The translations under genes were made by a program, and so were the position numbers. The notes under the pieces are model-generated. The model had not been told where the DNA came from and ran no database searches. It saw only the letters and a list, made by a program, of their open reading frames with translations. A stretch of 64,000 bases of DNA from an uncultured Clostridia bacterium (GTDB lineage: Bacteria; Bacillota; Clostridia; Oscillospirales; Acutalibacteraceae): NCBI GenBank assembly GCA_947623505.1, contig CANQGT010000009.1:1-64000 (forward strand). The letters are read 5' to 3'. Positions 47,261 through 56,510 of the stretch are shown piece after piece; the stretch's first letter is position 1, and every line of letters begins with the position of its first letter.

Positions 47261-49852
47261 TTAAGCCTGCGCTTCGCTTATTACCACCTCGGCAATATTG
47301 GGCGCGTGCGTTTCCATACCGTTGAATTTGTTTGAGCCGTCGTTTGAAAACGTCAAAACGTTTTCGCCTTTTTTAAGCTCAATATTGAAAGTGACGGTCG
47401 TGAAATTGTCCCAACTGTATGTGTTTCTGCAATACTCGTTGCGTGTTTTTCCGTTTACTCCGAGGGTTATGAAATCCTCAACGAGATCGATATTATAGCT
47501 GTGAATGCCGTTTTCGTGATTATTCGCGTAAAGCACAGTCATTTTATATATTCCGCTTTCCGGAACCGAAACGTCAAACCGCGCGGAGCCGCCCTCGGAC
47601 GAGATCCCGCCTATATAATCCGTTTTTGAAGCGTGGCTTGCGTCTATATACGCCTTGCCGCTCAGCTTTGCGTCGTTCGCGTCGAGAATTATCTGAAACG
47701 CCTGCTTTACGGACGGCTTTATCGTCATTTCCGACACCTCCGGAGCCGAAACGTCAATGTAATTCAGCCCTCTGCGAAGAAATACCGTGGCCTTTCCGTC
47801 GGCCTCGGTTACTGCCGGAGCGCCGTCAAGCGAAAGGCTTACGTTTTTATCGGTTTTTAAATCGTAATATCCGTCCGCGGGAGATACGGCAAGGAAAGAG
47901 CTCAGAGAATCATCGGATCTTTCACTGTCCGGCATAACATATATATTGGCATTGGGCTGAGTTTTTCTCACAAGCAGAGAATCGAGCACATAGGTGCCGT
48001 CGTTATGCGTAAGGCGAAGCTTTTTTCTGCCGTCGTTCAGTTCGAGAGTCACGGTTTTTGACGAGGTGAGCTCGCTTCTTACCGTGTTTTCAAAGGCTAT
48101 TACGCTCTCCTGCCCGTCGATGCTCATATTAACATAAGTATGCGTTCTGTCATTCGGATCCTGACGGCCGTTTTCATCTACGGGCCCGTCGTTTGAATTG
48201 CCGTAAACAAAAGTAAAATCATAGCTTCCGTCGTCGGGTATGTCCACAACTATCTCCACGCCGTCGCCCTCATTCTCCATTCCGCCTACCATTCCCGCAA
48301 TTTCGCCGGTGGTGGCATAAGCGCTGTCGTACGTATAGGCGTTTCCGAGAAGCGTGCCCTGCTCAAATTCGTAACGGGTGTAAAGATTTTCGCCTTCACT
48401 GTAAACGTCGCCGTCGTTCGCTTCTCTTATCTCAACAAAATAAGCGGTGTCGGAATTCATATCGTTCAGATTTACGCTTATGCTTGAGCCGCATTTCGCA
48501 GTATAAGTTTCGAGCACCTCGGGCGCGAAGACCTTGCCCTCAATCCCCTGGAATGAAACGGCGCTTACCGTTACGCACACTTTTTTGCCGTAAAGAGCGG
48601 TGTTTTTCAGATTCTTCACCTTGACGGCGCCGCTGTAATCGGCTCCGGAGGCAAGTATTTTTATACCGTCCTTATCATCGCTTAAAGAACCTATCGCGAG
48701 AAACTGCTTATAGCGCAGCTCCCTTTTTTCTTTAATCGCCTTGCCCAAATCGGAATGGAAAAGATCGTGCATCGTGATATTCATCGTCTGCCCGTCCATT
48801 TCCGAATACCAGCGATATACCCACCAAGCCGAGTTGGGCGTGTTGTAATCCGCCGCGGTGCTGCAAAGATTATTTGCGAGCAGCCAGTACGCCTGGTCGG
48901 CATATACCTTTGAGGTCTCTATCTGGGTAATGTACTTCGCCATAGTATTGGGATTTCCGTTATCCTCCATTTTTCCGTACTCGGTTATAATTATCGGGGT
49001 ATCGGCGGAAATTCCGTATTTTTCCTCGGTCGCTCTGAATTCGTTTACGTGAGCCTGCCAATGATATATGGAATATTCGCCCAGCTCGTGATAAATCATA
49101 ACGTCCGGCACGCAATTGTTTTCGGAAGTATATTTAAGAAATCCATCGCTCTTTTCAAGATTGTAATCCATATATCCCGGCCCGCCGATAAGCGCGTTGG
49201 GATCGAGCGAACGCACATAGTCGTAAGTCATTTTCCAGGCTTCATAGAAGTTCTGCCTGCCCTCGTCGCCGAAATCGTTCCAGCCGTTGCCGTCGTCGCC
49301 CGTCACCCATGGGCCGAACCAAACGCCGTTGTCGCATTCGTTATAAAGGCAGTAAACTATCCTGTCGTGATAATAGGAATCCTTTATCTCCTCAACAGTT
49401 TTCTCAATCATCGGGAAAAAGACGGAGGTTATATATTCTTTCCAGTCATATTTACCCGACTTTTTCATTTCCGTTATATTCTGCTCATCATAATACCAAG
49501 TGGAATACATATCCTGAAGATAAACGATAAGATACTTGCAGTCTTTTCCCGCCATGGCCTCTTTTGCCACGTCGCCCATCTCGCCTATCGGGTGCTGAAG
49601 ACCGCCCTGTGTTTTCGTCGCGAGGGAGGTGAGATCAATACTTTCAACCATATTGTAAGACGGCACACCGTCCTCCGCTATGCCGTAAAGAAAGCCCGTG
49701 GCTCCGCCGGTAACGTTGCCGGTAAGATTTTCGGCGTCAAAAATCACCGTCGGTTTATAGAAGATGAAAAAAACGCCAAACGCAAAAACCGCTGCCAAAA
49801 TCAGGGCAATTACGCAGATTATTATTCTTTTTGCGATATTTTTAGCCTTCAT
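47261..49852 (-). CDS. Membrane-anchored clan GH-A glycoside hydrolase with carbohydrate-binding-like modules
   Basis: The 863-aa protein has an N-terminal membrane anchor (IIICVIALILAAVFAFGVFFI, about 10-30) and a TIM-barrel catalytic domain (about 50-400). The probable acid/base is Glu172 in LYNECDNGVWFGPW and the nucleophile Glu291 in IIITEYGK, the Asn-Glu and second Glu pair of clan GH-A; the layout recalls GH39. Residues about 400-480 form a beta domain, and two CBM6/35-like modules follow (about 490-630 and 735-863), both with YEFEQG- or SHASKTDYIGG-type starts and NDG-type loops. The outer-surface location suggests glycan cleavage outside the cell. Substrate unknown. Its start overlaps the lipid kinase stop by 11 nt. 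Confidence 0.8.
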   Translation of the reverse strand: MKAKNIAKRIIICVIALILAAVFAFGVFFIFYKPTVIFDAENLTGNVTGGATGFLYGIAEDGVPSYNMVESIDLTSLATKTQGGLQHPIGEMGDVAKEAMAGKDCKYLIVYLQDMYSTWYYDEQNITEMKKSGKYDWKEYITSVFFPMIEKTVEEIKDSYYHDRIVYCLYNECDNGVWFGPWVTGDDGNGWNDFGDEGRQNFYEAWKMTYDYVRSLDPNALIGGPGYMDYNLEKSDGFLKYTSENNCVPDVMIYHELGEYSIYHWQAHVNEFRATEEKYGISADTPIIITEYGKMEDNGNPNTMAKYITQIETSKVYADQAYWLLANNLCSTAADYNTPNSAWWVYRWYSEMDGQTMNITMHDLFHSDLGKAIKEKRELRYKQFLAIGSLSDDKDGIKILASGADYSGAVKVKNLKNTALYGKKVCVTVSAVSFQGIEGKVFAPEVLETYTAKCGSSISVNLNDMNSDTAYFVEIREANDGDVYSEGENLYTRYEFEQGTLLGNAYTYDSAYATTGEIAGMVGGMENEGDGVEIVVDIPDDGSYDFTFVYGNSNDGPVDENGRQDPNDRTHTYVNMSIDGQESVIAFENTVRSELTSSKTVTLELNDGRKKLRLTHNDGTYVLDSLLVRKTQPNANIYVMPDSERSDDSLSSFLAVSPADGYYDLKTDKNVSLSLDGAPAVTEADGKATVFLRRGLNYIDVSAPEVSEMTIKPSVKQAFQIILDANDAKLSGKAYIDASHASKTDYIGGISSEGGSARFDVSVPESGIYKMTVLYANNHENGIHSYNIDLVEDFITLGVNGKTRNEYCRNTYSWDNFTTVTFNIELKKGENVLTFSNDGSNKFNGMETHAPNIAEVVISEAQA

Positions 49853-50816
49853 CGTTTTTTTCCTCCTCTAAAAAGCACAAATTGAGCGCATGCTTTTCCA
49901 CTTTAAAATTCACTTCGCTGTAATCAAAATTTTCACCGTCGCAGTTACCGAGAAGCGGTTTGCCGTCCGTTGACCAAATGCGGCCGCCGAGTATCTGACC
50001 GCATCTTATCTTATCAGACGCGCCCTCGGCGGTGCCCGCGTTATATTTAGGAATAAGCGGCAGCGCCTCGGCAAGAGATACGGGACTTACGAGGGCGTAA
50101 TCGAGTATTCCGTCGTCCAACTTTGAATTGGGGGCGGGGCAGAAGCCGCCGCCGTAGTAGCTGGCGTTGCATATTGCGAACAGCGTGTAATCGAGAGGTT
50201 CGCCTTTAATGCTGTAATGATTGCCCTCGGAATCTATACAGTCAAGATCGGCGTTTATTTGGTATTTCAGCGATCCGAGAATGCATGGAACAATGGCGAT
50301 ATTATATGCCTGATGACCGAGAAATTTGACTCTGTCCGCCAGCTTTTTGCCGATGGTTTCAACCTTCGTATCAAGTCCGTAGCTCATTACGTTTATGCAT
50401 TTTTCGCCGTTATAATCAATAAGATCTATGGGCTTTATCTTATATTTCAGATCGCCCGTATGTAAGCCGAAGGCTTTGACTATTCTCAAAGGATCGAGCT
50501 TTTTACTGCCGTAAAGCTTTTTGCAAAAATCGTTGCCCGTTCCGAAAGGCAGAATCATAAGCGGAGTGGGCGTATTCGCGAGACCGTTCGCCGCTTCGTG
50601 AACGGTGCCGTCGCCGCCGCAGGTAACTATAACGCAGTTGTCTCCGTACTGCTCGGCATACCGTCTCGCTATATCCTTGGCGTGGCCGCTGTGCTCCGTT
50701 TCCTCGATTATCATTTCGGCGCCGTCCTTCCAACGAAACGCCGACTGCACTTCCTTAAAAAGCAGTTGCTTTTGCTTTGTTCCCGCTATTGGATTTTCAA
50801 TAAATACGTACTTCAT
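49842..50816 (-). CDS. Diacylglycerol kinase-family lipid kinase
   Basis: The 324-aa protein belongs to the DagK/YegS lipid kinases, which phosphorylate diacylglycerol or related lipids and return them to phospholipid synthesis. Motifs are IENPIAGTKQKQ (about 6-17), the nucleotide loop CGGDGTVHEAANGL and LPFGTGNDFCKKLYG, with a C-terminal beta-sandwich (DGILDYALVSPVSLAEALPLI). I start at the ATG at 50816 (GGAGG upstream) 11 bp after the galK stop. It is sandwiched between galK and the surface hydrolase; a role in recycling lipid from glycolipid or lipoteichoic acid turnover is possible. Confidence 0.9.
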   Translation of the reverse strand: MKYVFIENPIAGTKQKQLLFKEVQSAFRWKDGAEMIIEETEHSGHAKDIARRYAEQYGDNCVIVTCGGDGTVHEAANGLANTPTPLMILPFGTGNDFCKKLYGSKKLDPLRIVKAFGLHTGDLKYKIKPIDLIDYNGEKCINVMSYGLDTKVETIGKKLADRVKFLGHQAYNIAIVPCILGSLKYQINADLDCIDSEGNHYSIKGEPLDYTLFAICNASYYGGGFCPAPNSKLDDGILDYALVSPVSLAEALPLIPKYNAGTAEGASDKIRCGQILGGRIWSTDGKPLLGNCDGENFDYSEVNFKVEKHALNLCFLEEEKNDEG

Positions 50817-50827
50817 TTTTTCCTCCG

Positions 50828-52108
50828 TCACATTACTTTTGTCCCGCCGATGGGGCGAATTATAAGTACATGGCAATTTCCCGCTCCGAAAACGCTTTCA
50901 ATCGCCGCTTTATATTCGTCAAGCATTTCGTTCGGAACGAAAGCCTGTATCGTGCCCGCGAAGCCGCCGCCGTGAACGCGGTAAGCCCCTTTGCCTTTCA
51001 AAATATCCTCCGTTACGCAGAGCGCCAGCGAAAGTCTCTGCGAAGTCGGATTGGACGGAGAATAAACATTCTGATTATACATATACGAGGATCTGCCGCT
51101 GTCGATGATTATTTCCTTAAACGCGTCGAAATTTCCGCTTTCAAGGGCCTCGACCGCCTTTTCAACCCGTATATTCTCATTGTAAAAATGGAACGCGCGC
51201 AGCAGCGCCCTTTCGCTTACCTTTCCGAAAAGCTCGGGAAGCGCCTTTTTGAACTCGCCGTAATCGGTCTCCCTGAGAACGCTTTTGCCCATGGCCTCGG
51301 CAACGCTTTCCATTTCGCCTCTTACCGCGGCGTAATCGTCCGTAAGATCGCTGTGGCTGCCGCCCGTGTCAACAATGCAAAGCGAATAGCCGCTTGCCGA
51401 AAAATCGAAATCGACCTTTTTGATAACGGGATTTTCGGTTGATTTGAAATCTATCGTAACGAAAGTTCCCACGGACGAAGCCGTTTGGTCAAGCAGACCG
51501 CTCGGCTTTCCGAAAAACACGTTTTCGCTGTACTGCGCTATTTTCGCTATTTCAACGGGGCTTATCTTTCCGTCGTTAAAAAGATAAGATATGCTGGTAC
51601 CCAAAAGCACCTCAAACGCCGCAGACGAGGAAAGACCGCTGCCGCCCATAACATCCGACGCGGTCACCGCGTCAAAACCGCCTACGCTGTAGCCCATATC
51701 CTTAATTTTGGCGGCAACTCCCCTTACCATAGCGGTCGAATGGCCGAATTCTGCCTCGTCCGGCAGGAGCTTATCGAGGTCAACTACATTCATCGCGTGC
51801 CCGATCGACTGCACTCTCACCGTGTTGCTTTCGTTCAGGGCGCAAACGGCGATGGCGTCCAGATTTACCGACGCGGCAAGCACCTTTCCGTTATTGTGAT
51901 CGGTATGGTTGCCGCACACTTCGGTTCTGCCCGGAGCAGAGGTTATTATCACATCCCTGTCTCCGCCGAAAATGCCGATAAACTCCCTTATCGTGTTTAT
52001 GTAGCGCGTTCTCTGAAGCTCAACGGCGCTGTCAAGCACGTAAACGGCTTTCAGTTCTTCGTCTTTCTCTCCCGCGGCGATGGCGTCAATGTATTCCTGT
52101 GGTTTCAT
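50828..52108 (-). CDS. galK: Galactokinase
   Basis: GalK phosphorylates galactose to galactose 1-phosphate, the first Leloir step. The 426-aa protein is a GHMP kinase: the galactokinase signature GRTEVCGNHTDHNNG (about 61-75), the ATP loop MGGSGLSSSAAFEVLLG, and YRVHGGGFAGTIQAFVP near the C terminus. It is longer than the typical 390 residues, mostly in the N-terminal part (about 1-50). Variants of this length occur in Clostridia. GGAG precedes the ATG. galT and galE are not in the window; the two genes after it suggest galactose released from glycans or glycolipids. Confidence 0.93.
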   Translation of the reverse strand: MKPQEYIDAIAAGEKDEELKAVYVLDSAVELQRTRYINTIREFIGIFGGDRDVIITSAPGRTEVCGNHTDHNNGKVLAASVNLDAIAVCALNESNTVRVQSIGHAMNVVDLDKLLPDEAEFGHSTAMVRGVAAKIKDMGYSVGGFDAVTASDVMGGSGLSSSAAFEVLLGTSISYLFNDGKISPVEIAKIAQYSENVFFGKPSGLLDQTASSVGTFVTIDFKSTENPVIKKVDFDFSASGYSLCIVDTGGSHSDLTDDYAAVRGEMESVAEAMGKSVLRETDYGEFKKALPELFGKVSERALLRAFHFYNENIRVEKAVEALESGNFDAFKEIIIDSGRSSYMYNQNVYSPSNPTSQRLSLALCVTEDILKGKGAYRVHGGGFAGTIQAFVPNEMLDEYKAAIESVFGAGNCHVLIIRPIGGTKVM

Positions 52109-52268
52109 TTTATTCTCCTTTCAGCACCGCGCATTCAGCGCCGGCCGTTTAATCGGTTCAAAGCCCGAACATCAATATTTTTACAAAGCCATTTCCGGCG
52201 GATTTTACACGCGCCGAAATCAAAATGCGTAACCCGCCGATTTCCGGACGGATAACGGATTTTATTTT

Positions 52269-53042
52269 TTACAATACTATTCTGTATTTTTGCTTTTGCT
52301 GAGTATAGAGCAAAAGCGTCTGCGTCATTTGGCGAGATTTTATTCCGAAGAAAATATTGAAAATAAGACTCGTTATTCCCGTTACCGAAACGATTATTAT
52401 AAGCAGAATTATGAACTGCTTTGAAAACGGATTGAATATCTCCGCCCCTATCCTTGTGTATATATACATCATAGGGGAAAAACCGAGAACGCTGAGAGCC
52501 CAAAACTTGATTATATCATAGTGCATTGAGCCGTAAAGTATTGAAATCATAGCGGGCGGGATCGACGGCACAAATCGGGAAACAAGCAGAATATAAGGAT
52601 TTCCGGAGCCCTTAAAGAGTATCCATTCCTTTAAAAATCTGGCTCTTCTGGCGTTTAGGATGACGGTGATGAGCCCCGCGCCCATCCAGCTTCCCTCAAA
52701 ATATTTAACAAGATAATATATCGAAATTCCGGCGGCGTTTATGATAAGCGCGGTTGGTGTGGAAAAAACGGCGCCCGGAATAACGCACAAAAAGGTTAGC
52801 GGCAGAGGAAGGCGGCATTTCGCGATATACAAAGCGAAAATGCACATAAGCACCTCAAACTTTGTATCAAGCCCGATAACGGCGCTTTCAAGATTCGCGA
52901 GCCATTTTATTATGGCGTCAAATCTTACGGTAAGGCTCGGCTGCTTATACAGGCAAACGGAGAGAAACACGAGCAGCGCGGCCGTTACAAGAATTATAAC
53001 AACCGAAATAAGCTCGGTTTGGTAACGCTTTGATTTTTTCAC
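52269..53042 (-). CDS. TVP38/TMEM64 (VTT-domain) family membrane protein
   Basis: The 257-aa protein has five or six membrane segments and the VTT/DedA-like signature: PLPLTFLCVIPGAVFSTPTALIINAAG (about 78-104), the re-entrant loop and LLVSRFVPSIPPAMISILYGSMHYDIIKFW (about 153-182) with a conserved Arg-Phe-x-Pro. DedA/VTT proteins move lipids such as undecaprenyl phosphate or phospholipids across the membrane; the substrate of this one is open. It starts 42 bp after pheA and may be the last gene of that operon. The 160-bp gap up to galK on its other side shows no clear promoter. Confidence 0.85.
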   Translation of the reverse strand: MKKSKRYQTELISVVIILVTAALLVFLSVCLYKQPSLTVRFDAIIKWLANLESAVIGLDTKFEVLMCIFALYIAKCRLPLPLTFLCVIPGAVFSTPTALIINAAGISIYYLVKYFEGSWMGAGLITVILNARRARFLKEWILFKGSGNPYILLVSRFVPSIPPAMISILYGSMHYDIIKFWALSVLGFSPMMYIYTRIGAEIFNPFSKQFIILLIIIVSVTGITSLIFNIFFGIKSRQMTQTLLLYTQQKQKYRIVL

Positions 53043-53084
53043 CCGTTAAGCCTCCTTTTTACCGTTGATTTAATATGAAGAAAA

Positions 53085-54221
53085 TCAATATTCGTGATAG
53101 TTGCCCAAAAATTTAAATTCGGGCAGTTCCGACGAAAGCGCGCACAGCAGATCTATGGTTGTTTCATCCTTTGTATTGCCCATTAAATCGGCGTAGAAAT
53201 AATAATTGAAATCTCCGTTCCCGATAGGCCGCGACTCCAATTTCGTAAGGTTCAGCCCCGCCATCGAAAATCTGCCGAGCACCCTGTAAAGCGAACCTGT
53301 TTTATGGGATTCGGGAATAGTAAAAATAAGGGAAATTTTATCGGCGTTTTTCTCTATCAAAAGCTTTTTTGATATCACAATAAAACGCGTTCTGTTATTA
53401 CTTATATTTTGAATTTCCTTTTTTAGAATTTTCAGGCCGTATTTTTTTGCCGCTTCCGCGGGGCATATCGCGGCAATATCGTTTCTGCCGCTTTCGGAAA
53501 TAAATTTGGCGGCGGCGGCCGTATTTGAATAATTGACGCCGGTAAAGCCGAAATCGTTTAAGAATTTGGAGCACTGCGCCAGCGCCTGCGGATGGCTGTA
53601 AACCTTTTCTATATTCTCGTACTCCGCGCCCTCGCGCGCGCAGAGATGGTGATGAATCTCAAGAGAATAGGAGCCGATAACAAAGAATTTATACTTCATA
53701 ACAAGGTCGTAAGTTTCGTGGACGGAACCGACAGTTGAATTTTCTATCGGTATTACTCCAAACTGCGTTTCGCCCTTGTTCACCGCCTCGAAAACATCCT
53801 CAAAGCGTTTGCAGTATTTTATCTGCCCATTAGGGAAAAGTCTTCTCGCCGCCATATCGGTGTTTCCGCCGTAAACTCCCGCGCAGGCGACCGTGCCTTT
53901 GCTTTCCGTGAGTTCCTCGTTCGTTATGGCGGAGCTTACCGTATCCCGAAGTTCCTGCCCTCCGCCCATAATCTTATGCTGGAGGGCGCGGGACGCGTCC
54001 ATCATCGCGGCAAAAACCGTTGCCACCGTGCTGCCGTGCTCGCCGCATTTTTTATGAACGTCGTCAAGAATTTCCCTTTCGCGCTTTTCGTTTAAAACGG
54101 GCAGCCCTCTTTCGACCTTATACTGCGCCACCCGCTTAGATATCTCCATTCTTTTTATAAGCAGGGGTATCATTTCTTCGTCTATATCGTCTATCTGTTT
54201 TCTTAAATCAAGTAAATCCAT
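53085..54221 (-). CDS. pheA: Bifunctional chorismate mutase/prephenate dehydratase
   Basis: PheA turns chorismate to prephenate and then phenylpyruvate for phenylalanine. The 378-aa product has an AroQ-type mutase (LLDLRKQIDDIDEEMIPLLIKRMEIS, about 2-27; to about 90), a dehydratase domain (CAGVYGGNTDMAA, IPIENSTVGSVHETYDL, the TRF motif in NRTRFIVISKK) and a C-terminal ACT domain (TIPESHKTGSLYRVLGRF, LESRPIGNGDFNYYFYADL) that would bind Phe for feedback control. I start at the ATG at 54221, 22 bp after the aroC stop. It is the last biosynthetic gene of the operon. Confidence 0.95.
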   Translation of the reverse strand: MDLLDLRKQIDDIDEEMIPLLIKRMEISKRVAQYKVERGLPVLNEKREREILDDVHKKCGEHGSTVATVFAAMMDASRALQHKIMGGGQELRDTVSSAITNEELTESKGTVACAGVYGGNTDMAARRLFPNGQIKYCKRFEDVFEAVNKGETQFGVIPIENSTVGSVHETYDLVMKYKFFVIGSYSLEIHHHLCAREGAEYENIEKVYSHPQALAQCSKFLNDFGFTGVNYSNTAAAAKFISESGRNDIAAICPAEAAKKYGLKILKKEIQNISNNRTRFIVISKKLLIEKNADKISLIFTIPESHKTGSLYRVLGRFSMAGLNLTKLESRPIGNGDFNYYFYADLMGNTKDETTIDLLCALSSELPEFKFLGNYHEY

Positions 54222-54243
54222 ATTTTTTAATTTCCCTATATCA

Positions 54244-55317
54244 TCACGAAATAATATCAAGCATCACCAGAGCGGCAACCGCCTCGACAACAGGCACGGC
54301 TCTCGGCACTATGCAAGGATCATGGCGCCCCCTTATCTCAAGCGTTTCGTTTGTCATCGTTTTCAAATCAACGCTTTTCTGAGGAGCCGAGATCGACGGA
54401 GTGGGCTTTACCGCCACGGAAAACACGATCGGCGCGCCGTCGGTTATTCCGCCGAGAATGCCTCCGTTATGATTGGACAGCAGGCGAACGTTTCCGTCTT
54501 TTATCTCATAGCAGTCGTTTGCCTCGCTCCCTGTCATCTTAGCGAAGCCGAAGCCCTCTCCGAATTCAACGCCCTTTACAGCGGGAACGGCAAACAGCGC
54601 CGCGCCGAGGCGGCTTTCGACCGTATCGAATATATTTCCGCCCACACCCGCGGGCAGACCGATTACGGCGCATTCAATGATTCCGCCCACCGAATCGCCG
54701 CTAAGCCTCGCGTTTTCAACTGCCACACGCATATCGGTTTCCCTTTTCGTGTCGATCAGTGAAAACGAACTTTCGGAAAGTCTTTCAAGCAGGTTTGCGG
54801 AAATATCGTTTTTATCAAATCTTTCGTCGCTCACTCCGCCCATTTCCGCGATATGCGCGCCTATTTTAACGCCCTTTTCGTCAAGTATCTGCTTCGCTAC
54901 CGAGCCCGCGAAAACTATCGGCGCCGTGAGCCTGCCGCTGAAATGGCCTCCGCCCCTTATATCGTTGAATCCGCCGAACTTTACATACGCGGGATAATCG
55001 CTGTGGCCCGGCCGCGGGATCGCGGAAATATTGCCGTAATCGCCGCTTTTCGCGTTAGTATTTTCTATTATCGCCGCAAGCGGCGCTCCGGTAGTTATGC
55101 CGTTAAGGATACCGCTTATTATATGCGGCGCGTCGTCCTCCCTGCGCTGCGTGGCCGTTTTATCTCTGCCGGGAGCGCGGCGGAGCATTTCCCTTGAGAT
55201 TTTTGCGGCGTTCAGTTTTATTCCGGCAGGAAGACCGTCGATAACGCAGCCTATCGCCTCGCCGTGACTTTCGCCGAAAACGGAAAGTTTTATTTTATTC
55301 CCCGTCACTGATGACAT
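54244..55317 (-). CDS. aroC: Chorismate synthase
   Basis: AroC removes phosphate from EPSP to make chorismate, needing reduced FMN. The 357-aa product has VFGESHGEAIGCVIDGLP (about 12-29), RRAPGRDKTATQRREDD, the IPRPGHSDYPAYVKFGG signature, DIRGGGHFSGRLTAP, and late GGILGGITDGAPIVF and RHDPCIVPRAVPVVEA. GGAGG lies ahead of the ATG at 55317, which overlaps the aroA end by 23 nt. The flavin must be reduced by another protein; none is in the operon. Confidence 0.96.
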   Translation of the reverse strand: MSSVTGNKIKLSVFGESHGEAIGCVIDGLPAGIKLNAAKISREMLRRAPGRDKTATQRREDDAPHIISGILNGITTGAPLAAIIENTNAKSGDYGNISAIPRPGHSDYPAYVKFGGFNDIRGGGHFSGRLTAPIVFAGSVAKQILDEKGVKIGAHIAEMGGVSDERFDKNDISANLLERLSESSFSLIDTKRETDMRVAVENARLSGDSVGGIIECAVIGLPAGVGGNIFDTVESRLGAALFAVPAVKGVEFGEGFGFAKMTGSEANDCYEIKDGNVRLLSNHNGGILGGITDGAPIVFSVAVKPTPSISAPQKSVDLKTMTNETLEIRGRHDPCIVPRAVPVVEAVAALVMLDIIS

Positions 55318-56509
55318 TGGCTTTTCCTCCGAGTCTGTTGTAATCCTCAAAGAATGAGGGATACGTTTTGTTTATGCTTTGCGCGTCGGTTATAACGGTG
55401 TCTCCCCGCGCGAAAAGCGCCGCGACGCTGAACGCCATTACGATTCTGTGATCGTTAAATCCGCAAAGCTCCGCGCCCTTGATCTCGCCGCCCGTAATTA
55501 TCATACCGTCACGCGTTTCGCGGGCGTTTACGCCCATCTTTTTAAGATTTGAGACAACGCTCTCTATTCTGTCCGATTCCTTGAGGCGAAGTCTCCCCGC
55601 GCCCGTTATCACCGTTTCACCCCGCGCAAACGCCGCTGTAACGGCAATGGCGGGAACGGTGTCGGGGATCTGCGTTACATCAACATTTATGCCGCGCAAT
55701 TCTCTTTTTCTGCATATTACGCTTTCGCCGCAAAACTCAATATCCGCGCCGAAACGCTTTAAAATATCGACTATCTGCTTATCGCCCTGAGCCGAACCGG
55801 GATTGAGCCCGCATATCGCGATATCGCCGCCGACAGCTCCCGCGGCGAGGAAAAACGCCGCGTGCGACCAGTCCGACTCAATATGATAATCTCTTTTTTT
55901 ATATCGCTGATTTCCCTTTACGGAATATCCGTTTTCGTTTTCGGTTATCTCTATTCCGTAATCGCGCAAAACATTTACGGTAAGGTCAACATAGGGCTTG
56001 CTCTCAAGCGGGGTAGTCAAAACTATCTCGCTGTCCTCCCGCAAAAGCGGAAGCGCGAAGAGCAGCCCGGATATATACTGCGAGCTTATATTGCCCGCTA
56101 TTTCGTAAACGCCGCCCGAAAGCCTGCCGTCTATCGAAACGGGTATCTTTCCGCCCGCCGACAGGCATTTTACCCCATGCTCCTCAAAAAGACGCAGATA
56201 ATCGCCGATGGGACGTTCGGGAAGCCTGCCCGAGCCCGTAAATGTGACGCTTTTGCCGAGCGCCGCGGCAACGGGCAGAGTAAATCTGAGAGTGTTGCCC
56301 GATTCGATGCAGTCTATCGTTTTATCGCCCTTTTCAAGCCCCGAAACGGCGTTTTTCATCGCTTCCATATCCTTTGAGGCGATTATCGGCTCAACTTTTC
56401 CCCCGCCCGCGAGAAATGAACACAAAAGCGCTCTGTGCGCCACCGATTTGCTCGGCGGCAGCAAAACCGTTCCCTCAAGGCGTGAATTTTTGAGTAACAC
56501 CCTGCTCAT
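55295..56509 (-). CDS. aroA: 3-phosphoshikimate 1-carboxyvinyltransferase (EPSP synthase)
   Basis: AroA joins shikimate 3-phosphate and phosphoenolpyruvate. The 404-aa product shows LPPSKSVAHRALLCSFLAGG (about 16-35), a GNTLRFTLPVAAALG active-site loop, a long run of beta-alpha-beta repeats, RLRLKESDRIESVVSNLKKMG and GFNDHRIVMAFSVAAL. The motif at the glyphosate-contact loop (ESGNTLRFTLP) lacks the Gly-Thr-Ala of class I, so it looks like a more divergent form. The ATG at 56509 is one base after the aroB stop and has no close ribosome-binding site, so translation is probably coupled to aroB. Confidence 0.95.
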   Translation of the reverse strand: MSRVLLKNSRLEGTVLLPPSKSVAHRALLCSFLAGGGKVEPIIASKDMEAMKNAVSGLEKGDKTIDCIESGNTLRFTLPVAAALGKSVTFTGSGRLPERPIGDYLRLFEEHGVKCLSAGGKIPVSIDGRLSGGVYEIAGNISSQYISGLLFALPLLREDSEIVLTTPLESKPYVDLTVNVLRDYGIEITENENGYSVKGNQRYKKRDYHIESDWSHAAFFLAAGAVGGDIAICGLNPGSAQGDKQIVDILKRFGADIEFCGESVICRKRELRGINVDVTQIPDTVPAIAVTAAFARGETVITGAGRLRLKESDRIESVVSNLKKMGVNARETRDGMIITGGEIKGAELCGFNDHRIVMAFSVAALFARGDTVITDAQSINKTYPSFFEDYNRLGGKANVISDGE

Positions 56510-56510
56510 A

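Noticed and set aside
49049-49885. A 278-codon plus-strand open frame
   Set aside because: It is antisense to the glycoside hydrolase gene, has no promoter or ribosome-binding site, and shows no recognisable domain.
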